Shown here one piece after another: positions 34,196-42,202 of a stretch of 64,000 nucleotides of DNA. Every line of letters begins with the position of its first letter. The stretch's first letter is position 1. This DNA comes from Duganella sp. OV510 (GTDB lineage Bacteria; Pseudomonadota; Gammaproteobacteria; Burkholderiales; Burkholderiaceae_D). The position numbers were made by a program, and so were the translations under genes. The notes below the pieces were generated by a model, which had not been told where the DNA came from, ran no database searches, and saw only the letters and a program-made list of their open reading frames with translations. The stretch covers positions 62,001 through 126,000 of the forward strand of contig NZ_FNEQ01000014.1 of assembly GCF_900100205.1 (NCBI RefSeq), given 5' to 3'.

Positions 34196-37087
34196 ATGAC
34201 TGTAGCTGAAGAGATAGCAGCACAGAACGAGTTAATCGAGAACGTCATCGCTACTGCACAACGACTGATTCGAGCAGAGAAAGATAAATCCAAAATCACA
34301 CCGGCATACATTGCGGCCAAAGTGCAGAAGGCCGTGGACATGTTCACGGATGATGAGCCGATTGTCATCGACCAACAGGAAATTATCTCGACTCTGATCC
34401 AGCGCTTCAGTCATTGGATGGGGAAGTCCACCACAATGAAGGACAATACCAATCACAAAGATTGGTTGAACGCTGCGCGCAAGAAGGACTGGCACTACTG
34501 GCGTCGTTATCGCGACTTCCAGGAGTCAAAGCTGTCCGATACCGTTGTTGATGGGCTGGATGAAGCGACAGACAGCATTCTTGAGTTATTAGAAGACCCT
34601 CAGCGAACAGACTCGTGGGACCGTCGCGGTCTCGTGGTCGGTCACGTCCAATCAGGCAAAACCAGTAACTATTCCGGTCTGATCTGCAAGGCTGCAGATG
34701 CGGGCTACAAAATCATTATTGTGCTTGCAGGGCTTCACAACAACCTGCGCTCACAAACCCAGGTGCGGCTTGAGGAAAGCTTCTTAGGCTACGAGACCAC
34801 ATTGGATCGAGATCCAGGGTTACCTATTGGCGTTGCTGAATTTGGTGAGGACTTGAAAACAAATTCCGCAACTACACGTGCGGATAACGGTGACTTTAGC
34901 AAAGCGATTGCTAAGCACTTCCACGGCATATCTCCAGAAGAGCGTCCTTGGCTGTTCGTGGTCAAAAAACAGAAGACCGTTCTGACCGCCCTGCTTAACT
35001 GGATTCAAACTCGTGTGGCCGATGCTACCGATTCGGAGGATGGTCGAAAGCTTGTGACCAAGCTTCCGCTGCTCGTTATCGATGACGAAGCGGACAACGC
35101 ATCCGTGGATACCGGAGAACAGGCATTCGACGAGAACGATGAGCCTGATGAAGAGCATCGTCCGAAAGCAATCAACAGCCTTATTCGTCAGGTGTTACAT
35201 GCGTTCACTCGCAAAGCCTACGTGGGTTACACCGCTACGCCGTTCGCCAACATTTTTATCCATCAGAAAGGTGCGACTACTAAAGAGGGACCGGACCTTT
35301 TCCCGAAGGCATTCATCATCAACCTGTCAGCCCCTTCAAATTATGTTGGTCCCGCTCGCATGTTTGGGAAAGTCACCAAGGATGGTCGTCAAGGCGTGGT
35401 GCCGCTGTCGCGAGATATCGAGGATAACTACGACGAGGAGACGAAGTCAGGATGGATGCCGCCTAAGCATAAGAAGACTCATGAGCCGCTTTACGAAGGG
35501 CAGGAGACGGTCCCGCCATCATTACATGAAGCGATCCATGCGTTTGTTCTGGCTTGTGCTGTGCGTGAACTTCGCGGACAGGGAAAACAACACAGCTCCA
35601 TGCTGGTTCACGTCACTCGATATGTCGATGTGCAGAACCATGTGAAAGCTCAGGTTGAAGAAGTTGTTCGTCGCATGAGGCAGCGGATCGCTAGAGGCAC
35701 GGACAGCGATGCCCTTCTAGCTCAACTTAATGATCTTTGGGAAAGCGATTTCATTCCGACCCGCGAAGAAGTTGCAACTCTATCGACCAAAGAGGAGCAG
35801 CCGCCTCCCTTACCATTGTGGGATGAGGTGGTTGCAGCACTCCCTAATGTTTTGGCCGATATTCAGGTTCGCTCCATCAACGGCACTGCCAAGGATGCCC
35901 TTGACTATGCTACGCCAGGAGCGGCGTTGAAAGTCATCGCTGTGGGCGGTGACAAGCTTGCACGGGGCCTGACCCTCGAAGGCTTATGCGTTAGCTATTT
36001 TGTGCGAACCACAAAAATGTATGACACGCTCATGCAGATGGGCCGCTGGTTTGGATATCGTCCTGGCTATCTCGACTTGTGTCGCCTCTACACATCGCCG
36101 GATCTCATTAAGTGGTTTGAACACATCGCTGATGCTTCCGAAGAGTTGCGTGAAGAATTTGATTTCATGGCACAGACCGGCTTAACGCCGGAACAGTATG
36201 GTTTGAGGGTCATGTCGCACGAAGTCTTGACAGTGACATCGCCGATGAAGATGCGGAATTCTCAGACGCTATCTCTGAGCTACAGTGGCACGCGGCCGCA
36301 AACGATTCTTTTCCACCGAGACGCAAAAATCCAAGAAGCGAATCTTACTGCCACTGAAGAACTCATAAACAGCTTGGGCTCTCCGAACGATACGGATTTT
36401 AAATACGACCGCAATGGGGATGCAGATAAGTGGTCCAACGGAGGTTTGTGGAGAAACGTAGACGCGGCAACGATACTTAAGTTCCTTGAACACTATACAA
36501 CCCATCCAGGCACCACGAGTGCCAAGACCAGTGTGCTGGCGGACTTCATTAACAAGATGATCGAAATCGATCAACTGAAACAGTGGAGCGTCGGCCTGAT
36601 TGGCAGTGGCAGCATTGCGGGGACTCCACACACATTTGGGGAGATCGAAGTTAAAACCTTCCCTATGCGTAAATTCGATGCTTCCGGCAGTAAGTTTTCC
36701 ATCAAAGTGCTGACTGACCCGAAAGACGAAGGAATTGACCTAGATGACGATCAATGGCGTAAAGCGCTAGATTTGACCTTAGCTGCGTGGAAGCCAGACC
36801 CAGGTCGTTCCCCTCCAAGGATCACGCCTCCAGTGGAGCCAAGCGGTAAAGGTATTCGAGAAGCACGAAAGGAGCTGGGAGGCGAAGCAGGCAGAGGCCT
36901 TCTCCTGCTCTACCCACTAGCTCCTTATCTTACGGAAGAAGGCAAGGAAAGAAGTTTGGTCGTTCCCAACTGGGATAAGCCGATTATGGCGTTCGCCATT
37001 GCCTTCCCATCAAGTGACAACACGATTGCGGTATCTTACGAAGTCAATCTCTTATATTGGACACAGGAATATGGCCCGGCAGAGTGA
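34196..37087 (+). CDS. Z1-domain superfamily 2 ATPase
   Basis: Protein of 963 aa, full length for the family. Walker A GHVQSGKTSNYS is near residue 147, the DEAD-like Walker B LLVIDDEADN near 292, motif III YVGYTATPF near 341. The Z1 domain proper covers roughly 390-640, with GGDKLARGLTLEG and MQMGRWFGYRPGY supplying the late helicase motifs including the arginine finger. Such proteins are the motor of MutL/MORC-type restriction systems and probably translocate DNA. GGGAG in the end of the previous gene serves as ribosome site. It overlaps the next gene by 17 bases. Confidence 0.9.
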   Translation: MTVAEEIAAQNELIENVIATAQRLIRAEKDKSKITPAYIAAKVQKAVDMFTDDEPIVIDQQEIISTLIQRFSHWMGKSTTMKDNTNHKDWLNAARKKDWHYWRRYRDFQESKLSDTVVDGLDEATDSILELLEDPQRTDSWDRRGLVVGHVQSGKTSNYSGLICKAADAGYKIIIVLAGLHNNLRSQTQVRLEESFLGYETTLDRDPGLPIGVAEFGEDLKTNSATTRADNGDFSKAIAKHFHGISPEERPWLFVVKKQKTVLTALLNWIQTRVADATDSEDGRKLVTKLPLLVIDDEADNASVDTGEQAFDENDEPDEEHRPKAINSLIRQVLHAFTRKAYVGYTATPFANIFIHQKGATTKEGPDLFPKAFIINLSAPSNYVGPARMFGKVTKDGRQGVVPLSRDIEDNYDEETKSGWMPPKHKKTHEPLYEGQETVPPSLHEAIHAFVLACAVRELRGQGKQHSSMLVHVTRYVDVQNHVKAQVEEVVRRMRQRIARGTDSDALLAQLNDLWESDFIPTREEVATLSTKEEQPPPLPLWDEVVAALPNVLADIQVRSINGTAKDALDYATPGAALKVIAVGGDKLARGLTLEGLCVSYFVRTTKMYDTLMQMGRWFGYRPGYLDLCRLYTSPDLIKWFEHIADASEELREEFDFMAQTGLTPEQYGLRVMSHEVLTVTSPMKMRNSQTLSLSYSGTRPQTILFHRDAKIQEANLTATEELINSLGSPNDTDFKYDRNGDADKWSNGGLWRNVDAATILKFLEHYTTHPGTTSAKTSVLADFINKMIEIDQLKQWSVGLIGSGSIAGTPHTFGEIEVKTFPMRKFDASGSKFSIKVLTDPKDEGIDLDDDQWRKALDLTLAAWKPDPGRSPPRITPPVEPSGKGIREARKELGGEAGRGLLLLYPLAPYLTEEGKERSLVVPNWDKPIMAFAIAFPSSDNTIAVSYEVNLLYWTQEYGPAE

Positions 37088-38087
37088 CGAGTTTTTAATG
37101 GCTTGGTCATCACTGTCTGGCCTTGGTGAAGAGGCCGGCTGGCAAGCCATTCCTATCGCGCCGGCACTGCCGCTCGAGTTGCAGGCCGGCCGTCGCTCAC
37201 CAGACAATGCTGAAGCTGTATTGGTCGGGTTCCCGTCTGTACACCTGCCCACATCCGACAAGCTGCCGGAAGGCCAAGGCTTTGCGGTTGAACGTGTGAA
37301 TCCACAAGGCGATAGTAAGCTATGGCTTGCGTTGACAAGGAAGTCCACAGGTAGTGAAGATCTCTTTGCCAGTATGGCATCCGATGTGGTTGGAGCACTC
37401 GACGATGCTGTGGCTGCTGGAGCGAATGAGCAAAAACTACTGCGTGTGTTTCTGGGCCGCGTCGGAGCTTGGCAAGAATTTATGAGGAAAGGTTTTCAGG
37501 CGCTCAGTCCCGAAGCAGAGATTGGGTTGGTAGGTGAACTTTTTGTGCTTCGGTCAATAATTGATGCAGGCGTACCGGCATCACTCGCTGTCGAATCGTG
37601 GCTTGGTCCATTAGATGCTCTCCAAGATTTCGAATTGGGAACCGGAGCTTTGGAAGTAAAGTCTACGCTGTCAACCATCGGGTTTCCGGCAAAGATAGGC
37701 TCTTTAGAGCAGCTTGAAGACTCCGTTCGACAGCCGTTGTTTGTGGTTAGTGTTCGTCTTAAGCAAACCACCATCGGCAAGAGCTTGCCAGAGATAGTCG
37801 ACGAGATGCAGTGCATCGTCAAAGGAGATGCAGAAGCTGAACGCCTTATCGCGGAACGACTGCTCGCCGCGGGGTTTATCGAGCAACACGCTGACCGCTA
37901 TGCTAGGCGGTTCACACAAGCTGGCACTCGTATCATCGTGGTGGATAAGGATTTTCCACGCCTAACTCTGGGAAATGTCCCTTTAGGTATTACAAAGGCA
38001 AGCTACGAGATCGATCTGGACAAGGCCGCCGGCACAGTGGTTGAGATCGATCAAGCATTGAAAAAATTAGGGGCAATGAAGATATGA
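37071..38087 (+). CDS. PD-(D/E)XK motif protein (DUF4420 family)
   Basis: Protein of 338 aa, the presumed nuclease of the operon. A conserved Glu lies in GLVGELFVL near residue 152, then a PD-(D/E)XK pattern in LQDFELGTGALEVKST around 184-197, with D, E and K in the catalytic spacing. The start at 37071 (ATGGCCCGG after AGGA) lies 17 bases inside the Z1 gene and is preferred to an ATG 72 bases upstream. Its stop overlaps the AIPR gene as ATGA. The family is a constant companion of Z1 proteins. Confidence 0.85.
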   Translation: MARQSDEFLMAWSSLSGLGEEAGWQAIPIAPALPLELQAGRRSPDNAEAVLVGFPSVHLPTSDKLPEGQGFAVERVNPQGDSKLWLALTRKSTGSEDLFASMASDVVGALDDAVAAGANEQKLLRVFLGRVGAWQEFMRKGFQALSPEAEIGLVGELFVLRSIIDAGVPASLAVESWLGPLDALQDFELGTGALEVKSTLSTIGFPAKIGSLEQLEDSVRQPLFVVSVRLKQTTIGKSLPEIVDEMQCIVKGDAEAERLIAERLLAAGFIEQHADRYARRFTQAGTRIIVVDKDFPRLTLGNVPLGITKASYEIDLDKAAGTVVEIDQALKKLGAMKI

Positions 38088-39859
38088 ATTTGATTGATTT
38101 TCTGTGTGAAACGCAGGCTACTGTTCGCTCGCAAATGCGAGAAGGCGCGTTGTATGAGGAGCTGGTTTTTTCGGGCATTGTGATGGATCACATGTCGGAA
38201 ATCGGAATGACATTCGAGCCGGTTGAATGTCACTTTGAAGGCAAGTTCGGATCGGCAAATTTGCGTCTTAGCGGCTATGCTATTTCGGAAGACCTGGATC
38301 AATTAGATTTGTTCGTGAGCCTCTACGCCGGCGTTGACGATCCCACGCCGATCCCAGACTCAGAAACCAAAACCGCAGTCGAACAATGCCTGCGCTTTCT
38401 GACGCTTTGTGCCGAAGGAAAGATGGCACCCAAGCTGGACCCATCCACCAACGTTCGTTCTCTCGCAGAGACTCTACAAGCGATCTATAACGATCTGGAG
38501 CAGATCCGAGTCTATGTGATCACAGACAAGGTAGCGAAATCCAAAAGCTTTAAGACTCGCGAAGTAGGCGGCAAGTCCGTTCGTCTCGAAGTCATGGACA
38601 TCGAGAGGCTGCATCGCCACTGGTCCGAAGGGAAGCCACGGGATGAGCTGGTCGTGGACTTTAACGAGGTATCGGGTGCGCCTCTGCCCTGTGTTTTTGT
38701 GCCTGGTGAAAATGATGACTACGACTATGCACTCACTGCCGTGCCTGGTGAAGCCTTGCGTCTTCTCTATGAACGGTTCGGTGCACGGCTGCTTGAAGCA
38801 AACGTGCGTTCCTTCCTGAGTGTAAAAGGCAAAGGGGTGAACGCGGGAATACAAAGCACGCTGCGATCAGCACCTGAGCGATTTATGGCCTATAACAACG
38901 GTATTGTTGTTGTAGCCGACGAGATGATACTTGGTAAAGCGAATGACGGTTCCTCAGGCATCGCGTGGCTCAAAGGCCTGCAAATCGTCAACGGCGGGCA
39001 GACTACGGCCTCCCTCTACTTCACTAAAAAGAAGTATCCTTCGACAGACTTGAGTCATGTGCGGGTTCCAGCCAAGATTATTGTCATGAAGACGACGGAT
39101 GCCTCGAAGGAGGAGGCTCTTGTCTCGGACATCTCTCGATTTGCGAACAGCCAGAATGCGGTGAAACAATCGGACTTGTCTGCGAACAAGCCGTTTCATG
39201 TTGAGATTGAAAAACTGTCTCGCTCAATCTATTGCCCAGATGGCGTCGGTCAGTGGTTCTACGAGCGGGCGTCGGGTAGCTATAACACCCTGCTCACCCG
39301 AGAGGGCTCCACGCCGGCAAAACTCAAAGCACTCAAAGATGCAATCCCTACCGCTCGTCGTATTACAAAAACCGATATGGCGAAGTATTTGACCGCGTGG
39401 GACCGAAAGCCAGATATTGTAAGCTTGGGATCACAAAAGAATTTCGATCGCTTTATGGCGAGCCTTACCCCCGCTGAAGGCCAAGAAATTCCACTACCAA
39501 ATGTTCAGGACTTTAAGGCGATGATCGCCAAGGCAAAGATCTACCGCGATGCTCAAAAACATCTCCGCCCTTTGTTTCCGGCGTTCCAAGCCAACGTCAC
39601 GGCTTACACTGTGGCGCTCATGTCAGAGAAGCTTGGAAGCCGTATCGACTTAGAACGTATCTGGACTAAGCAAGCCGTATCCCCTGAGTTTCTCGCTCAA
39701 TTGGCTGTGTGGGCCAAGGAGGTGAATGAAGTGCTACACAATTCTGCCGGTGGGCGTATGGTATCGGAATGGGCCAAGAAGCCTGAGTGCAAGGATGAGG
39801 TTATGAGTGCCAGTTATTCGGAGCCGGCCACTGACATACCAGAACTCAAGGCGGCGTAG
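38084..39859 (+). CDS. AIPR (abortive infection phage resistance) family protein
   Basis: Protein of 591 aa. It has the family hallmark MAYNNGIVVVADE and, near residue 303, LQIVNGGQTTASLY. AIPR proteins were named after a plasmid-borne abortive infection gene, and are widespread in islands with methyltransferases and nucleases; their biochemical activity is not established. No membrane segment or nuclease motif is evident. The gene starts inside the stop of the PD-(D/E)XK gene. It probably acts as an effector or specificity component of the same complex. Confidence 0.87.
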   Translation: MNLIDFLCETQATVRSQMREGALYEELVFSGIVMDHMSEIGMTFEPVECHFEGKFGSANLRLSGYAISEDLDQLDLFVSLYAGVDDPTPIPDSETKTAVEQCLRFLTLCAEGKMAPKLDPSTNVRSLAETLQAIYNDLEQIRVYVITDKVAKSKSFKTREVGGKSVRLEVMDIERLHRHWSEGKPRDELVVDFNEVSGAPLPCVFVPGENDDYDYALTAVPGEALRLLYERFGARLLEANVRSFLSVKGKGVNAGIQSTLRSAPERFMAYNNGIVVVADEMILGKANDGSSGIAWLKGLQIVNGGQTTASLYFTKKKYPSTDLSHVRVPAKIIVMKTTDASKEEALVSDISRFANSQNAVKQSDLSANKPFHVEIEKLSRSIYCPDGVGQWFYERASGSYNTLLTREGSTPAKLKALKDAIPTARRITKTDMAKYLTAWDRKPDIVSLGSQKNFDRFMASLTPAEGQEIPLPNVQDFKAMIAKAKIYRDAQKHLRPLFPAFQANVTAYTVALMSEKLGSRIDLERIWTKQAVSPEFLAQLAVWAKEVNEVLHNSAGGRMVSEWAKKPECKDEVMSASYSEPATDIPELKAA

Positions 39860-39889
39860 AAATTAATTCGGCGGGGATAGGGGAGCTTG

Positions 39890-40345
39890 GTGACAGACAT
39901 CGTTGAACCACAAGTTCGAAGCCGGATGATGTCTGGCATTAAGGGTAAAAACTCCAAGCCAGAAGTTTTGGTAAGACGCTTGCTATTTGCTGCGGGCTTG
40001 CGATTCCGACTTCACCGCCGTGATTTACCTGGCAGCCCAGACATTGTTCTACCTGGTAGAAAGATCGCCATTTTTGTCCATGGCTGTTTTTGGCATGCTC
40101 ACAGCGGATGCCGGTACTTCAAGATTCCATCAACTAGGCCAGAATTTTGGTCTGCCAAATTACAAGGCAATGCGGAGCGAGATCAGAAAGCCATCTCCAG
40201 TTTAATGTCGGCAGGCTGGCGAGTATTATGCATTTGGGAGTGTGCGACTCGTGAGCTTCAGGACCCGCAATTAGGCCAACTGGTCTTGGCGTGGATACGT
40301 AGCGAACAGCCATTTGCAGAGATTGGAAGCCCCACTCGCAAGTAG
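39890..40345 (+). CDS. vsr: Very short patch repair (Vsr) endonuclease, second copy
   Basis: Protein of 151 aa, same family as the copy at 29320 but clearly different in sequence. It keeps RSRMMSGIKGKNSKPE, PGSPDIVLPGRKIAIFVHGCFWH and the zinc-binding Cys/His set. The start is a GTG at 39890, four bases after GGGGAG; a TTG just before it is too close to that site. It lies 30 bases after AIPR and its end faces the methyltransferase with a 20-base gap. It likely repairs T:G mismatches at sites methylated by that enzyme. Confidence 0.85.
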   Translation: MTDIVEPQVRSRMMSGIKGKNSKPEVLVRRLLFAAGLRFRLHRRDLPGSPDIVLPGRKIAIFVHGCFWHAHSGCRYFKIPSTRPEFWSAKLQGNAERDQKAISSLMSAGWRVLCIWECATRELQDPQLGQLVLAWIRSEQPFAEIGSPTRK

Positions 40346-40365
40346 CGTGGGCGAGGCTTATTCCT

Positions 40366-41925
40366 TCACTCCTCGACCCGCGCCGCCAAAAACTTATAAA
40401 TTACCTTCGCGATCTTTCGTGCCAACAGTGGGGGCACGGCATTGCCAATTTGACCGTATTGTTCAGTGCGATTTCCTTCAAAGAAGTAGTTGTCAGGGAA
40501 GGTCTGCAAACGAGCAGCCTCACGAACAGTAAGGCTTCGGCACTGAGATGGATCAGGGTGAATATAATAGTGTCCGTCCTTCTTGATGTGAGCCACTACC
40601 GTCGAGGACGGTTCGCCTCCGATTTGTACGCGGAAGCGGTCGGCAAAAGGAATATTTTCTTTATCCACGTTTTCGTGATTTGGCAAGAGCTTCGGTGGGA
40701 AATCATATAACGATGGAGAGGTTATTTTTTCCTTTGCATACGACGCCGCGAAGAGGTATCGATGTAAGTCAGATCTCATATGGCTACGGGTTTCGTGCTG
40801 CAGCACCCCGCCAAGCCGAGCATCCAAATACCAAGATTTTAGCTCCTTCGGCATCGTCGCACTCGGAGTTACAGTCATTGGAATAAAAGTGCCCCCTGAC
40901 GAAATAAGCTTTTTGGCACGCTCTAAAGCACGTTCCATGCGTATTTCAACGGCTGCCCGAATATCTACACGCCAATATGCCAAGCTTTTTCTTGCGACGG
41001 TTAGTGCGTCTAGCCAAGCCTCATGAGAATCTGGCTCTTTAGATAGCCGACTGCGGAGCGGCGGTAATCCCGAAAGCGCGGTATTTACGCTAGTCTTTGA
41101 TGCAGTCGGCCTCAGCAAGAATTTCTGCGGATGCTCAACTAAGGCAGAGGTGTTCTTCGCAACGTCGGAGCGAATACCAAAAAGAATTACCCTATGCCGA
41201 CTTTGTGGAATTCCGTAATCGTCGGCTTCGATCACATAGTCATGCGGGTCCAAGTTATCACCATGAACTACAAGCGAACGAATTTGATAGCTAAGACCTT
41301 CACGTGGGGACGTGAGGTCCGCCAAGATGCGCTCAAATATTTTACTCCCGCCTTGTTTGGAACTAAGCATACCCTTCACATTTTCCATGACAAAAACGGA
41401 AGGAGAGAATTCCTGAATAATTCGCAGATATTCAGTGTAAAGGAAGTGCCGTTTATCTTTCTCAAATGCTTCTGGATCTTTACCACGCAAACGAGACCTT
41501 CCAGCAGTGGAATATGCTTGGCAAGGAGGCCCTCCGATCAAAACCCAATCGCGAGCATCGCCAATCCCTTCTTTGATCCATGCATTGACTGTCTCAACAG
41601 GAGTTAAACCCAACTCAGCGCATCGAGCTTCATGGGCTGCTTTCTCAGCTGCATCCTTGATATCAGCGTGAGTCAAGAATTGCTCACGAGTTATTGTGCC
41701 TCGCACATAGTCGTAATAGGCATCAGGAGCTTTGCCCTTAGGGAATTTCCGAAATAAAGCGCGGAGCATTAAAGTCCGATGTGCGATCGGATCTTTCTCA
41801 ATCGATACTTTTACATCAAATCGAGGTACCTCATTTTCATCTCGGATCGAGGAAAAGCCCTCGCAAAGCCCGCCTGGCCCTGCAAATAGATCGATTACGG
41901 GTATTTTTGGGGACTGCTCTGGCAT
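40366..41925 (-). CDS. C5-cytosine DNA methyltransferase, partner of the MutL/Z1 module
   Basis: Protein of 519 aa with Dcm motifs VIDLFAGPGGLCEGF (I), GGPPCQAYS (IV, catalytic Cys), FVMENVKG (VI), QSRHRVILFG (VIII) and QIGNAVPPLLA (X). About 80 extra helical residues between motifs I and IV are typical of the methyltransferases that travel with Z1 modules. The ATG at 41925 follows a weak GAAGA; a TTG one codon upstream is possible. Transcribed against the operon, so it can be expressed independently and protect the host before the restriction arm is made. AT-rich unlike the first methyltransferase. Confidence 0.88.
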   Translation of the reverse strand: MPEQSPKIPVIDLFAGPGGLCEGFSSIRDENEVPRFDVKVSIEKDPIAHRTLMLRALFRKFPKGKAPDAYYDYVRGTITREQFLTHADIKDAAEKAAHEARCAELGLTPVETVNAWIKEGIGDARDWVLIGGPPCQAYSTAGRSRLRGKDPEAFEKDKRHFLYTEYLRIIQEFSPSVFVMENVKGMLSSKQGGSKIFERILADLTSPREGLSYQIRSLVVHGDNLDPHDYVIEADDYGIPQSRHRVILFGIRSDVAKNTSALVEHPQKFLLRPTASKTSVNTALSGLPPLRSRLSKEPDSHEAWLDALTVARKSLAYWRVDIRAAVEIRMERALERAKKLISSGGTFIPMTVTPSATMPKELKSWYLDARLGGVLQHETRSHMRSDLHRYLFAASYAKEKITSPSLYDFPPKLLPNHENVDKENIPFADRFRVQIGGEPSSTVVAHIKKDGHYYIHPDPSQCRSLTVREAARLQTFPDNYFFEGNRTEQYGQIGNAVPPLLARKIAKVIYKFLAARVEE

Positions 41926-42151
41926 CAATTATTCATCTTCATAAACGTGCGGGACTGCTAAATCCAACCAAGGTTACGTTGAGCGCCCCTAGTTCGCAGT
42001 CCTCCATTTTATCCGAAGTTGTGTATTTTCTGAAAAGAATCACATTCTCTATTGCAATAAAATTGACACAATAACGGAGTATATGATTTCAAATTCTGAA
42101 TCGTAGCGCCTTCGAAATTCGCAAGGCAACTCCCTATCGGTGTTAAGCGCG

Positions 42152-42181
42152 TAATAAAAAAGCCAACCGTAAGGTTGGCTT
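42152..42181 (-). terminator. Rho-independent terminator of gyrB
   Basis: On the minus strand AGCCAACC-TTAC-GGTTGGCT (8-base perfect stem at 42161-42180, 4-base loop) is followed by a run of T (TTTTTATTA). It lies 21 bases after the gyrB stop. The rest of 41926-42151 shows nothing recognisable. It marks the backbone side of the defence island. Confidence 0.85.
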
Positions 42182-42202
42182 TCCGACAGAGCGAAGAAAC
42201 GA

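Noticed and set aside
40340..40385. Imperfect hairpin between the second vsr and the second methyltransferase as a shared terminator
   Set aside because: The arms GCGTGGGCGAGG and CCTCGACCCGCG pair only partly and there is no T-run in either direction.
30150..41925. Assignment of the island to BREX, DISARM or Druantia
   Set aside because: No pglX, pglZ, brxC, drmA/drmB or druE-type protein is present; the GHKL, Z1, DUF4420 and AIPR set fits the MutL/MORC-Z1 architecture instead.
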